Below are positions 1 through 9,251 of a DNA stretch of 64,000 nucleotides, piece after piece. The notes beneath the pieces were generated by a model. The model searched no databases and was not told where the DNA came from. It saw only the letters and a program-made list of their open reading frames with translations. Source of the stretch: Dendrolimus kikuchii (lineage: Eukaryota > Arthropoda > Insecta > Lepidoptera > Lasiocampidae). Position 1 is the first letter of the stretch, and every line of letters begins with the position of its first letter. The stretch is from positions 16,870,710 through 16,934,709 of the forward strand of contig CM034407.1 of assembly GCA_019925095.2 (NCBI GenBank). Direction: 5' to 3'. The translations under genes were made by a program, and so were the position numbers.

Positions 1-224
1 GACCACCCACCATATTCTCCGGACTCAGCCCTAAGTGATTTTCACTTATTCCCAAAATTAAAAGAGGAAATTCGTGCAACTAAATTTCAGGATAATGATG
101 CGGTTATGGCTGCCGTAGCGGAGTTTTTCGAGACTCAAGAAAAACATTTTTTTCGCAAGGAATAAGGAAGTTACAAACGCGTCATTCTAAAAGCATTGGA
201 GGGTCAGATTATGTAGACAAATGA
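1..224 (+). pseudogene. mariner-type transposase, C-terminal remnant
   Basis: The frame open from base 1 to the stop at 163-165 encodes the C-terminal block of a mariner transposase. It carries HPPYSPDSALSDF near its start, the region of the third catalytic aspartate in this family, followed by HLFPKLKEEIRATKF. The closing segment (ending in GGSDYVDK, stop 222-224) continues in another frame from about 159, so a one- or two-base indel near 159-165 breaks the gene. Everything upstream lies outside the window. The AT-rich tail after the stop is cut by the retrovirus at 286, so this copy is old and dead. The family call is from motif recognition. Confidence 0.8.
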
Positions 225-285
225 AATATTTTGTTTATATTTTTACATTTTTTAATATAAATTCCAAGAACTTTTTGATTCGATC

Positions 286-620
286 TGTTACAACCCTATG
301 CAATAGGCACTTATTGCTGAGTCAAACATCTCATTGACATAGATTTCCAAAATGTCGATCAGCAGTAATTGCCTATAAATACCAAATCTTTTTACAAATT
401 CACAGAGTTCTCTTGGTTATTAGCCACAGCTCTACAGCAACGGACCTGGTTTATGCCTGCCGGCTGGATTGCTCAAAACTAATACCATATCGGTCCGGTA
501 GACCTTTGAGGTCCCGTATATTGAGACTCCAAGTCAATTATTATTCATAATAATAAAATAAAAGGTTCCTGTAAGCCAAAATTGTTTTTTTTTTAAACAT
601 ATAAGTGCTCGGGACTAACA
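286..620 (+). repeat. 5' LTR of the errantivirus-like element
   Basis: A 335-bp LTR from TGTTACAACC to GGGACTAACA. It matches the 3' LTR at 8912-9251 except for one G/A change and 5 bases of length difference around the T-run at about 584-599. It contains a TATA-like box at 374-380 and an AATAAA at 552-557, consistent with promoter and polyadenylation roles. Confidence 0.95.
374..380 (+). promoter_or_regulatory. TATA-like box in 5' LTR
   Basis: TATAAAT lies 88 bp into the LTR, with the same sequence at the matching place in the 3' LTR. It is the only good TATA match in the LTR and would place transcription start about 30 bases downstream. The transcription start itself is inferred. Confidence 0.5.
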
Positions 621-622
621 TT

Positions 623-640
623 TGGTGTCAGAAGTGGGAT
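623..640 (+). other. tRNA primer binding site
   Basis: TGGTGTCAGAAGTGGGAT begins 2 bases after the 5' LTR. It starts with TGG, the complement of a tRNA CCA end, and would pair with 18 bases of a tRNA 3' end. The acceptor-stem complement (GTCAGAA) fits a leucine tRNA best from memory; this needs checking against the host tRNA set. Confidence 0.75.
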
Positions 641-1078
641 ATTATTGCCCGCCGGACGCCCCGTTCCTGACGACGTCCAACAAAAAGCCAAGCTGTGACG
701 GTGCTGTACCAGTCTCTCTGACTGTGCATAGCCAGACTCCAGCTCTACGTGTCGAGGAAGCCGCCACGCCGTACCTCATCGTGCCCGAGGGTCCATTGCC
801 CAGCCGCGAGGTCCTGTTGCGCGGCCCAACGACAACGCGTTGACCTAGATATAAAGCGTCAACAACCCAACGTGTTGCTGCCACGCGCTGACACGAGCCG
901 GCGATTGAGCGTCGCCGCCCGCCGCCGCCGCAGCCGTCGCCGCCTCCGCCGCCGTCGCCGCCGCCGCCGCCGCCAAGTCAGCATAATAACCAACACATGC
1001 TGCCGCTGATGTTTATACTGTGAGTGCATTTTAAGTTTATTATCTGTTATAGTTCCATTTCTTTATTTATAATTGATC
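641..1078 (+). other. untranslated leader of the retrovirus, with GC-rich CGC/CCG tract
   Basis: This 440-base leader lies between the primer site and gag. It is far more GC-rich than the rest of the element and holds an uninterrupted series of CGC/CCG-type triplets at about 917-975. Short open frames here (for example an arginine run from the CGC repeats) have no family features and are treated as chance. A packaging or dimerisation role would be usual for this place but is not shown. Confidence 0.6.
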
Positions 1079-2056
1079 ATGGCAAACCCAAAAATCGATC
1101 ACTCCCCTATATCCTCCCATACCGTAAAAATGAATTTTACCGACCTCACCCGCTTCATAAAAACCTTCGATGGAGATAGAAATAAATTATCCCCATTTCT
1201 ACGTAACTGCGAGAATGCCCTTAACTTAATTAACCCCAATCAATACGAAATATTATTTAAATTTATACTATCCCAATTAGAAGGTAAAGCAGAAGCAATA
1301 TGTTCCCTTAAAGTTTTCAGTAATTGGTCGGACCTGAAACAATTTTTAAAAAGTAACTTTGGCGAGTGTAAACACCGTAACCATCTATTATTAGACCTCC
1401 AAAACTGTAGAATGAAACCTAACGAAAGTGCTCTGCAATATAGTACACGTCTAGAAACTCATCTTACACGACTACAGACGGACATATCTCATTCAACCAT
1501 CAATCAGGGTGAACTGCTAGGACGACTAGCTAATACGGAAGACCTGGCTTTACACACCTTTTTGCTGGGGCTACCCAGCCATATTTCCAACATATTGAGA
1601 TGCCGCAATCCGGAAAACCTTGCCGAAGCAATTAATTTAGCTATTCAAGAAGAAAAATTCTACAACTATGCTCAATCCTCGCAGTCAAGAAATTCCGTAG
1701 AATCCAAACCAAAATGCCGTCTTTGTGGCAAACCTGGGCACACGGATAGATCGTGCTATTCAAATCGTCACCGTCCCATCCATAATGTAGCTTTCCAACC
1801 AAGACCTTCTCAATCCATTCCCAATACTTCACCACCAAACCCGACTATCTGTGCATATTGTAAGGCAGTCGGTCATCACATAAATCAATGTCGTAAAAGG
1901 GAATATAATAACACAAATTGTCAAAGATTTTCAAACCCTACAAATCATCAAATAAATTCTAACCCACCTTTAAATAAAGTACACAATTTAGACGAAAACC
2001 ATGATCAGACCCAAGAGTGTCCAACAGACCCCCAAAATGATAATTTTTTATACTAA
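1079..2056 (+). CDS. gag: Gag polyprotein of errantivirus-like element
   Basis: A 325-codon frame from ATG 1079 (MANPK) to the stop at 2054-2056. An earlier start at 1073 would be TTG, so 1079 is preferred. The N-terminal two thirds resemble insect retroelement Gag (matrix/capsid-like, helical). Two CCHC zinc knuckles follow: C-x2-C-x4-H-x4-C at about residues 213-226 (CRLCGKPGHTDRSC) and again at about 258-271 (CAYCKAVGHHINQC). These mark the nucleocapsid part that binds genomic RNA. The frame is intact. A slippery heptamer lies at its last codons and leads into pol in the -1 frame. Two knuckles rather than one is a little unusual for errantiviruses, in my recollection. Confidence 0.9.
   Translation: MANPKIDHSPISSHTVKMNFTDLTRFIKTFDGDRNKLSPFLRNCENALNLINPNQYEILFKFILSQLEGKAEAICSLKVFSNWSDLKQFLKSNFGECKHRNHLLLDLQNCRMKPNESALQYSTRLETHLTRLQTDISHSTINQGELLGRLANTEDLALHTFLLGLPSHISNILRCRNPENLAEAINLAIQEEKFYNYAQSSQSRNSVESKPKCRLCGKPGHTDRSCYSNRHRPIHNVAFQPRPSQSIPNTSPPNPTICAYCKAVGHHINQCRKREYNNTNCQRFSNPTNHQINSNPPLNKVHNLDENHDQTQECPTDPQNDNFLY
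2044..2050 (+). promoter_or_regulatory. -1 ribosomal frameshift heptamer T TTT TTA, gag to pol
   Basis: In the gag frame the bases split as T|TTT|TTA, the canonical X XXY YYZ arrangement also used by HIV-1. The gag stop follows 4 bases later (2054-2056). The -1 frame is closed by a stop at 2041-2043 and open from 2044 through the whole of PR-RT-RNase H. So the overlap is short and the shift must happen here. A downstream stimulatory structure was not computed. Confidence 0.8.
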
Positions 2057-5028
2057 ATAGGGTTCCGCAACCGCGTCATGTGGAATCTGCTACACAAACC
2101 GACGCGCTACCAAGTAAAATACCTCCTAACGATTCTGATTCCCTTTATTGCCATACCAATAAGTTACCGACAGACAGAACAAATAGTCACGACTCCTTCT
2201 TCCCTTCACGGCTCACTGAATCCCGAGTTATACGACAGGGTAACCAGCCCCAGATAGGAAACTCGTCTATTAAAAACACTGGTTCTAAAAACTCTACTAA
2301 ATCTTATACCAATAATTCTATGTCTAATAAATCTTATACCAATAATTCTAAGTCTACTAAATCTTATACCAATAATAAAAATTCTACTAATTCCTATACC
2401 CGTAATACTAAATCTGCGAATTCTTATAATACAAAGTCCACAAATTCTTATAAGAATAACGAGACAATTTATAAAATTCATTATAACGATAAAATTCACT
2501 TACCGCATGTCTATATAAAATCTCAATATTCAAATAAGCCGCTGGTTTTCTTGATTGACTCAGGCTCTAGTATTTCTTTAATAAAAAAATCTTCTTTAGT
2601 CACACATCCTAAACTTATAACAGAAAAGGTTAAGTTCAAAGGTATAGATGAAAATGCCCCATGTTCTGAGAGTTTTGGGCACTTTCAATTAGATTTCAAG
2701 CTCGATAACTCTGAAACAATATTCAGTAAAATTCATCTAGTTCCAGAATCTCTAAGTTTCAATTTTGACGGAATTATAGGTAATGATTTTCTAAGAAACA
2801 ATAACTGCAATATCCTATACGGAAATAATACTCTGCATCTTGATAAAGGCACATTACAAATTCATTTTACTAAACCCCAATATACAATACCAGCTCGTTC
2901 CGAAATGATGATAGAATGCAAAGTATCTAATCCAGAAATTACATCCGGGTTTGTTGAAAAGTCTGAGATTCAAAAGGGTGTATACCTATCCAGTTGCCTC
3001 ACATCCCTTAAATCCAATAAACACGTTAATGTGTCCATTCTTAATACTACAAATAATGAAATAAATATACAAACCTTTTGCGTTGAACTCCTACCATGTG
3101 ATATTCTAAGGTCTAATAGTATACATAATATAACTTCCGATCATAACCGAGCTTTGGAAGTACGGAATCAAATAAGAACATCTCATCTTAACTCAGAAGA
3201 ATCTAAAGTCCTCCTATCTCTTTGCCACGAATATTCCGATTTATTTTACCTTGATGGTGATCATCTCTCTTGTACTAACACTGTTAAACATGAAATTAAA
3301 ACTACTAGTTCACAACCAATCCATGTAAAAAGTTACCGCTATCCAGAATGCTATAAAGAAGAAGTAAATAAGCAGATACAGAAAATGTTGAATCAAAACA
3401 TTATTAAACCTTCTAGTTCCCCATGGTCATCCCCAATTTGGGTAGTTCCAAAAAAACAAGACGCTTCCGGTCAAAAGAAATGGAGAATCGTAGTAGACTA
3501 TCGAAAACTTTATGATATTACCATTGGAGATGCTTATCCTATTCCTAACATAACCGAAATCTTAGACCAACTAGGTCACAGTAAATATTTTTCTACATTG
3601 GATCTCGCCTCCGGTTTTCATCAAATTCAAATGGCTGAAGAAGACTCTCCCAAAACCGCCTTCTCAGTTCCAAATGGCCACTTTGAATACACTAGAATGC
3701 CCTTTGGACTAAAAAATGCTCCTGCAACCTTTCAACGTCTCATGAATACAGTCCTTACCGGTCTACAGGGTTTACATTGCTTTATCTATCTAGATGACGT
3801 TATTATCTATTCTCATGATCTCCAGTCTCACATCTCTAAACTTGAATTAATATTCGATGCCTTAAGAAAACATAATCTAAAGTTACAGCCAGACAAATGC
3901 GAGTTTCTTCGTCGCGAAGTCGCCTATCTAGGTCATATAATTTCAGACAAAGGAGTATCTCCCAATCCCGATAAAGTTGAAGCCGTAGTATCCTATCCTA
4001 CACCCAGAACACCCAAACATATTAAAAGTTTCTTGGGACTCATAGGATATTATAGGAAATTTGTTAAAGACTTTTCTAAAATCACTAAGCCACTAACTTC
4101 CCTGTTAAGAAAGGATGTAGATTTCACCTGGTCACATCAACAGGAAGAAGCATTCAACTCTCTTAAATCAATGCTTACTAACGCCCCTATCCTCCAATAT
4201 CCTGACTTCTCGAAACCTTTCATCTTAACCACTGATGCTTCCGAATATGCAATTGGTGCAGTTCTATCGCAAGGTGAAATAGGCAATGACCTACCCATAG
4301 CCTATGCTTCCCGTACTTTAAACAAAGCAGAAGGAAATTATAGCGTGTCTGAAAAAGAACTTTTAGGAGTTATATACGGTACAAAAACATTCAGACCGTA
4401 TCTTTATGGGAGAAAATTCAAAATCGTTACAGACCACAAACCCCTTGTGTATCTTATGAATTGCAAAGATCCTAGTAGTAAGTTATTACGCTGGAGATTA
4501 AAAATAGAAGATTTTGATTATGAAATCGTGTATAAACCAGGAAAATTAAATAGTAACGCCGACGCCTTATCCAGACCGCCTATACATAATATCGAAGATA
4601 TAGATCTTAATGATAACTTAACCTATGAATCCTATATTAGAACACGTTCATCCCCTACAGTTTTTAATACTCGAATAACAGAATTTAACCAAAATTTACT
4701 TGAATCCTCGTGTCCATACATAGCCTACCCAACATCCATTGACTTAGATGACTCCAATCCCTACTGTCGAGATATACTAAACCTTTTAGAAAACAGAAAT
4801 GACTTTGAAAACTCTGAAAGAGAATTGCATAATATTAAAATATCCGAAATAAATAATAAAACTTATCTTCATCTTTTTACTAAAGTCCATCACTATGACT
4901 CTGTCACTTATAGAGATATCTTTGCAGTATTAAAAGAAGTAAGAAATAACTTAGTTATATCCTACCCCCAAGTTAATGAAATTTCTATCTCTGATTTCGA
5001 TAACCCTTACGATAAACTAAATTTCTAA
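2050..5028 (+). CDS. pol: Pol: protease, reverse transcriptase and RNase H (integrase cut off by a frameshift)
   Basis: Entered by -1 frameshifting from gag; there is no ATG near the start, only a GTG at 2080. Residue numbers count from 2080. Residues about 60-125 are low-complexity S/N/T/K/Y repeats. The retropepsin motif LIDSGSS has its aspartate at about 160. Reverse transcriptase follows with the catalytic YLDD at about 570-573, preceded by TLDLASGFHQI and MPFGLKNAPATFQ. RNase H shows TTDASEY (D719), a conserved E near 758 and TDHKP (D785), and the tether ends in NADALSRPP. The frame stops at 5026-5028, before the integrase zinc finger, which continues in the -1 frame. All enzymatic motifs present are intact. 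Confidence 0.92.
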   Translation: MLNRVPQPRHVESATQTDALPSKIPPNDSDSLYCHTNKLPTDRTNSHDSFFPSRLTESRVIRQGNQPQIGNSSIKNTGSKNSTKSYTNNSMSNKSYTNNSKSTKSYTNNKNSTNSYTRNTKSANSYNTKSTNSYKNNETIYKIHYNDKIHLPHVYIKSQYSNKPLVFLIDSGSSISLIKKSSLVTHPKLITEKVKFKGIDENAPCSESFGHFQLDFKLDNSETIFSKIHLVPESLSFNFDGIIGNDFLRNNNCNILYGNNTLHLDKGTLQIHFTKPQYTIPARSEMMIECKVSNPEITSGFVEKSEIQKGVYLSSCLTSLKSNKHVNVSILNTTNNEINIQTFCVELLPCDILRSNSIHNITSDHNRALEVRNQIRTSHLNSEESKVLLSLCHEYSDLFYLDGDHLSCTNTVKHEIKTTSSQPIHVKSYRYPECYKEEVNKQIQKMLNQNIIKPSSSPWSSPIWVVPKKQDASGQKKWRIVVDYRKLYDITIGDAYPIPNITEILDQLGHSKYFSTLDLASGFHQIQMAEEDSPKTAFSVPNGHFEYTRMPFGLKNAPATFQRLMNTVLTGLQGLHCFIYLDDVIIYSHDLQSHISKLELIFDALRKHNLKLQPDKCEFLRREVAYLGHIISDKGVSPNPDKVEAVVSYPTPRTPKHIKSFLGLIGYYRKFVKDFSKITKPLTSLLRKDVDFTWSHQQEEAFNSLKSMLTNAPILQYPDFSKPFILTTDASEYAIGAVLSQGEIGNDLPIAYASRTLNKAEGNYSVSEKELLGVIYGTKTFRPYLYGRKFKIVTDHKPLVYLMNCKDPSSKLLRWRLKIEDFDYEIVYKPGKLNSNADALSRPPIHNIEDIDLNDNLTYESYIRTRSSPTVFNTRITEFNQNLLESSCPYIAYPTSIDLDDSNPYCRDILNLLENRNDFENSERELHNIKISEINNKTYLHLFTKVHHYDSVTYRDIFAVLKEVRNNLVISYPQVNEISISDFDNPYDKLNF
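2281..2457 (+). repeat. short tandem repeats inside pol N-terminus
   Basis: About five imperfect units of roughly 24-33 bp carry the core aaatcttataccaataat and encode S-T-K-S-Y-T-N-N-like peptides. They lie between the gag overlap and protease, an unconserved linker in this family, and probably arose by replication slippage. Confidence 0.7.
5019..5025 (+). other. slippery-type heptamer A AAT TTC at the RNase H / integrase break
   Basis: In the pol frame these bases read A|AAT|TTC, a textbook -1 heptamer, and the next codon is the TAA at 5026-5028. The -1 frame is open from 5016 into the integrase zinc finger. Either this is a simple 1-base deletion that happens to sit in such a run, or a second programmed shift. 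Known errantiviruses carry RT and integrase in one frame, so mutation is the default reading. Confidence 0.45.
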
Positions 5029-5954
5029 TTATTTACGAAATGATAACTTATATATTCCATGACACTAATATTAAAATAAATATTTATCACAACAAACTCG
5101 TATATCCTACCCCTAACCAAATTCCTGCTATCCTGAAGGATAACCATGACTCCCCTATTGGAGGCCATATTGGCTCCAATCGAATGTATAGTAAACTCAA
5201 AGATACTTACTATTGGAGTGGAATGAAAAAGGATATTGAAAATTATGTAAGAAATTGTCCACTCTGCCAACAAAACAAAGCACTTCGAGCTACTAATAAA
5301 GCCCTTATGGAAATCACAACAACTTCAAATGAACGCTTAAAAAGAATATTTACCGACATTGTAGGTCCTCTTCCAGAATCTGGTCCCCAAAAATACAAGT
5401 ATATAGTCACATTCCAAGACGATTTAACTAAATATTCCATGGCCTATCCTATTGTTCAATCCACTGCAGAACAAACTTCTGAATGTCTTATAAAATTTAT
5501 ATCTCACTTTGGTATTCCCAAAACTGTCCTTTCTGATCAAGGTGTCCATTTTATAGCCGACGTATATAAACAAGTAGCGTCTCTTTTTAAAATTAAACAC
5601 TTATTCTCATCTCCATATCACCCCCAAACCAATGGTGCACTTGAGAGAAGCCATAGCACTCTCAAGGAATATCTTAAATCCTATGTAAATGATAATCAAG
5701 ACAACTGGTATAAATATCTCCCTACTGCACTGATATCCTACAATTCAACAACTCACTCTACCACAAATTTTAGTCCTCATGAACTTTTATTCGGATGTAA
5801 ACCTTACCTACCAAGTTCTATCTATGACATAAACCCTACTGTCACTTATCCCGATTATATTAAAAATTTAAAACACAGATTAATTAATACAAGAAACATA
5901 GCTCGCGAAAATATTCTTAGAAGTAAAGAAAGATCAAAACACTACTATATAACA
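5025..5954 (+). pseudogene. pol: integrase part of pol, out of frame and cut by a SINE-like insertion
   Basis: Residues are counted from ATG 5040. The H2C2 zinc finger has H36, H43, C73 and C76. The DDE core has D106 (FTDIVGP), D166 (LSDQGVH) and E202 (ALERSHS); the last two are 35 residues apart, as in retroviral integrases. The catalytic residues are complete. The frame is -1 relative to PR-RT-RNase H and is open upstream only to 5016. At about 5955 the coding sequence runs into a family A repeat, after which the remaining C-terminus resumes at 6280. Integrase therefore cannot be made as part of one uninterrupted Pol from this copy. Confidence 0.88.
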
Positions 5955-6279
5955 TATCCGTGCAGGAACGGAGAAAGAATACAATTTCCTGCGGCCCGGC
6001 GGCCTGTCGTAAGAGGCGACTAAACAACCCACAGCCAGGTGGTAGAGTATTTGCTCGACTGGATTGCGACCACCCCTGGTCTAGAGTATGCCGCCATAAC
6101 AACCTTGTGTTGTATTCCGGCATTAGTGCCCAGGTTCCAGTCTTCTTTAAGAGAGCAGCAGCGCATTTGTAGCACCTTTGTTGTTGTAAATGTCCATAGG
6201 CGATGGTAACCGCTTTCCATCTAGTGGGCCATCTGCCTGTCTGCTGAACTCCTGCAATAAAAAAAAAAAAAAAAAAAAA
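5955..6279 (+). mobile_element. family A SINE-like repeat, inserted in pol
   Basis: This full-length copy starts TATCCGTGCAGGAACGGAG and ends in CAATAA plus a 20-base A run. It is the reference copy for family A, which occurs about 18 times here in both orientations, many truncated. The A tail marks it as retroposed. A GGTTCCAGTCTTC stretch resembles a pol III box B (GGTTCGANTCC) imperfectly. No long target duplication is evident. Because it lies inside a retrovirus with near-identical LTRs, family A was mobile very recently. Confidence 0.85.
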
Positions 6280-6534
6280 TATGATCAGCATACTAGAGAA
6301 ATATCTTATAATGTTGGAGATATGGTGTATATAAAATACCACCATAGACTGCGTAAAGCCTTGTCTCCTATATGGAAAGGTCCTTACCAAGTCACGGCAG
6401 TTCATGGTAATAGCAATGTAACAGTGCAAGTAAATAGGCGAAAAATCCGTTACCATTTTAACGAAATAAAACTAGCCCACGATAATTCCATTCCAGGGCC
6501 ATCGCGCCAGGTGCCATCTCCGACTCAGGACTAA
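6280..6534 (+). pseudogene. pol: C-terminal end of Pol after the SINE-like insertion
   Basis: The frame resumes with YDQHTREISYNVGDMVYIK and continues through a WKGPYQV segment, typical of the integrase C-terminal domain of gypsy-type elements, to a stop at 6532-6534. It has no start of its own and is separated from the catalytic core by the family A repeat. It overlaps the upstream open part of the env frame. Confidence 0.8.
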
Positions 6535-7157
6535 TATCGCCAATCCCAAACAGTCCAGGCCTATACTATGAAAATCTAGGTACTTTAAGGTTTTATAATA
6601 GTTTTTGGAACATGGTCACTTTTACAGATTTCTCCTACATACAACCTCATATAGAAAATATTAAAAATATAATAAATACCGTTAAAACAACCTGTAATAG
6701 TTATAAATCAAGTAAAATTCAAACAGACTGCTCTAACACATTAAATCCGTTAGAAACTCTCCTAGTTAACGTAGAAAATAATTTTATAGCTGTATCACAT
6801 CTCACAAATAAAAATCGTATTAAAAGATCTTCGTGGTTCGGTTTTGGCGGACCTATTCTTAAACAGTTATTCGGATCCTTAGATGAAGATGATGCAAAAA
6901 CCTTCTCTGACGCTATCAATGCCGTCCAAGACGATCAGAGACATCTATCGTCTTTAATGAAAGATAACATTCACGTAATCTCTTCCGCTATCGATACTTT
7001 TAATAATACAATTAGAAGACTAAATGATAATGAACAAATATTAAATCAAAACATGGGTAAATTAGATACAATTTTAGAAACCGTTTTGCAAACAACTTCC
7101 AAATTAGAAACTTCTTCTTATCTATCTTTAACCTTTAGCGCAATAGAAGTTCTTTAA
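6529..7157 (+). pseudogene. env: Env, N-terminal part of the broken frame
   Basis: The frame is open from 6486; the first ATG is 6612. Numbered from there, a basic furin-type site RIKR lies at 69-72. It is followed by a glycine- and hydrophobic-rich stretch (SSWFGFGGPILKQLFG), the expected fusion peptide of an errantivirus/baculovirus-F-like envelope glycoprotein. Helical, N/I-rich sequence follows. The frame ends at 7155-7157 while homologous coding sequence goes on in the -1 frame, so one base is probably missing near 7138-7157. No signal peptide is seen here. In gypsy-type errantiviruses env comes from a spliced RNA; the pyrimidine-rich ctccgactcag ending at 6528 could be the acceptor. That is inference. 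Confidence 0.78.
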
Positions 7158-8368
7158 TAACTTTAAATTTTAACCTTGAAGACATTATAGATGCAATTCT
7201 GTTCGGAAAACAAAACATAATTCATCCTTCTATTTTATCCCCAGTTCAATTATATAATGAACTAAGTTCCAACCAAAATATTATAGCTCAAAACTTCCCA
7301 GTCTCATTAAGCATAGAAAATATGCACACTCTCCTAGATATCTCATCAGTTTCTAGCTTTGTTAATGGATCTAAACTAGTATTCGTCATAAGAATTCCGT
7401 TAATAAACTTACAAGAATACAATCTCTATCATATTTTTGCTCTCCCTACTCCGCATGATATAAATAATCCTCATTCCTTTGCTATGATCAATCCAACTAC
7501 TAGATTTCTTGCTATAACCGATGATAAATTAATGTACTCAACAATGGACTCTACGAGTGAGTGCAAAAGTGTAACAAAAGAATATTATCTGTGCAAACTA
7601 AGTGATGTGCATCCTACCGCAACAAATCCAATTTGTGAAGTGATAATCCTAACTAAACATATAAACAAATTACCAAAACCTTGTGATTATAAAGTAATAA
7701 TTAGTGATATTGACGTTTGGCAAAAACTTAATAATAATAAGTGGTTATATGTACAGTCTGATCTAACTAAACTATCTGTTAAATGTAACAATACTCTTAG
7801 TGACTACGATATTGTTGGAACAGGAATCCTCAAGGTTCCTAAAGGCTGTAAGGCTTTTCATAATCTTCTACAATTTGTTGCATCTACAGAGTATGAGTCT
7901 AAACTGTATTTACCTTCTCCAAATTTTAATATTATAGAAGATGATTGCTGCTCCAAGAAAAGGATAAATAATACGATTCCATATTTAAATCCTATTAAAT
8001 TATCTCACATCGATTTAGATTCCTTGCATTATGTCACACATAGATTAAATCAGTTCAGTGACGAAATAGAGAAAATAGAAAATCAACCTTACCACATTAA
8101 ATATGGAAACTATTTTAGCGGAATTACAACAATCTTGTCTGTATGTGTTTTAGCTTATATGTCTTTTACTATTTATAAGAAATGTTGTAAGAAACCAAGA
8201 CGAGATACAACCCAAAATGAGCCTGGTTGTTGTATAAAAATATTCAATAATTGTTATGCTAAGCCTAATACCCAAACAAATCTTCAGATTCAGAATAGAG
8301 CATTTGAAGTATCTGAAAACTCGGAAGAATCTCCCTCGAGTTTGAGGAGAAATTTACATATATATTAG
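7139..8368 (+). pseudogene. env: Env, C-terminal part with transmembrane anchor
   Basis: The frame is open from 7139, with its first ATG at 7322, to the stop at 8366-8368. It contains several cysteines typical of the ectodomain and a hydrophobic anchor at about residues 264-285 from ATG 7322 (YFSGITTILSVCVLAYMSF). A cysteine- and lysine-rich cytoplasmic tail follows. It continues the N-terminal Env piece in the -1 frame. Apart from that break the region is open, in keeping with the young age of the insertion. Confidence 0.78.
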
Positions 8369-8900
8369 AAAAAACTTATAGTAATCCATAAATAATAATT
8401 TTGTTAATTTTTTAGTAATAAATAATTTTACTAGTTCATGTTAATGTCTCATAGAAATAATGAATAAAAACTACTATTCCTTTACTAAAGTTTTACTATT
8501 TCTTTACCAGTTCTCAAAGAATAAAATATTTACCATATCTTTACCAATTCTTATAATGAAAATAATTATACTAGTTCTTTACAAGTTCATACTAGATCTT
8601 ATGATCAAAATTGTTTTCTATATCTTTACTAGTTCATAGGATATTTTACTATTTCGTTACAAATTCTTAAATCATTGCTATTTCTTGACTAATTGTAATA
8701 TTTCAATTCTCGTGTTACTTAATAGCTTAAGCACTAAAATATGTAATTTGTTCAACTTTTCTAATAATTGATACATAGTAATTTTAAAATTCTAGCTGTA
8801 AAATAAAACTGTATATTTTGTTAAATGTACTGCGTAAATGTTTGTAACTTCTTGGTGTCTCAATCTACTCGCATCTTTTCCTTATTTGATGCTCCGTTTT
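8369..8900 (+). other. 3' untranslated region of the retrovirus with degenerate short repeats
   Basis: AT-rich sequence after env. Between about 8420 and 8680 a loose motif (tttactagttc, tttaccagttc, tttacaagttc) recurs eight or so times with 20-40 base spacing. No open frame or known signal is recognised apart from the following polypurine tract. Confidence 0.5.
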
Positions 8901-8911
8901 AAGGGGGGAGG
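8901..8911 (+). other. polypurine tract
   Basis: AAGGGGGGAGG lies directly against the 3' LTR start at 8912. It is the only pure purine run at the required place and is the expected plus-strand primer for reverse transcription. Confidence 0.85.
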
Positions 8912-9251
8912 TGTTACAACCCTATGCAATAGGCACTTATTGCTGAGTCAAACATCTCATTGACATAGATTTCCAAAATGTCGATCAGCAGTAATTGCCT
9001 ATAAATACCAAATCTTTTTACAAATTCACAGAGTTCTCTTGGTTATTAGCCACAGCTCTACAGCAACGGACCTAGTTTATGCCTGCCGGCTGGATTGCTC
9101 AAAACTAATACCATATCGGTCCGGTAGACCTTTGAGGTCCCGTATATTGAGACTCCAAGTCAATTATTATTCATAATAATAAAATAAAAGGTTCCTGTAA
9201 GCCAAAATTGTTTTTTTTTTTAAAACATAATATAAGTGCTCGGGACTAACA
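8912..9251 (+). repeat. 3' LTR of the errantivirus-like element
   Basis: A 340-bp LTR, TGTTACAACC to GGGACTAACA, followed by the target duplication GATC at 9252-9255. See the 5' LTR for the differences. Confidence 0.95.

Larger units (their letters stand above)
286..9251 (+). mobile_element. errantivirus-like endogenous retrovirus (Ty3/gypsy with env), full length, broken ORFs
   Basis: The element is 8966 bp, bounded by LTRs that start TG and end CA. It is flanked by the 4-bp target duplication GATC (282-285 and 9252-9255). Order: LTR, primer binding site, GC-rich leader, gag, PR-RT-RNase H, integrase, env, polypurine tract, LTR. The two LTRs differ by one substitution (G448 versus A9074) and a few bases in and beside a T-run, so the insertion is recent. 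It is nevertheless defective: a frameshift lies between RNase H and integrase, a SINE-like repeat sits in the integrase C-terminus, and a frameshift lies in env. It resembles insect errantiviruses in gene order and env type. It landed in the 3' flank of the mariner remnant. Confidence 0.93.

Noticed and set aside
749..1009. An arginine-rich protein in the retrovirus leader
   Set aside because: It comes from a CGC/CCG triplet run in an untranslated leader, has no family features, and precedes gag.
2206..2499. An isoleucine-rich minus-strand protein opposite pol
   Set aside because: Antisense shadow of the S/N/T/Y repeat region in pol.
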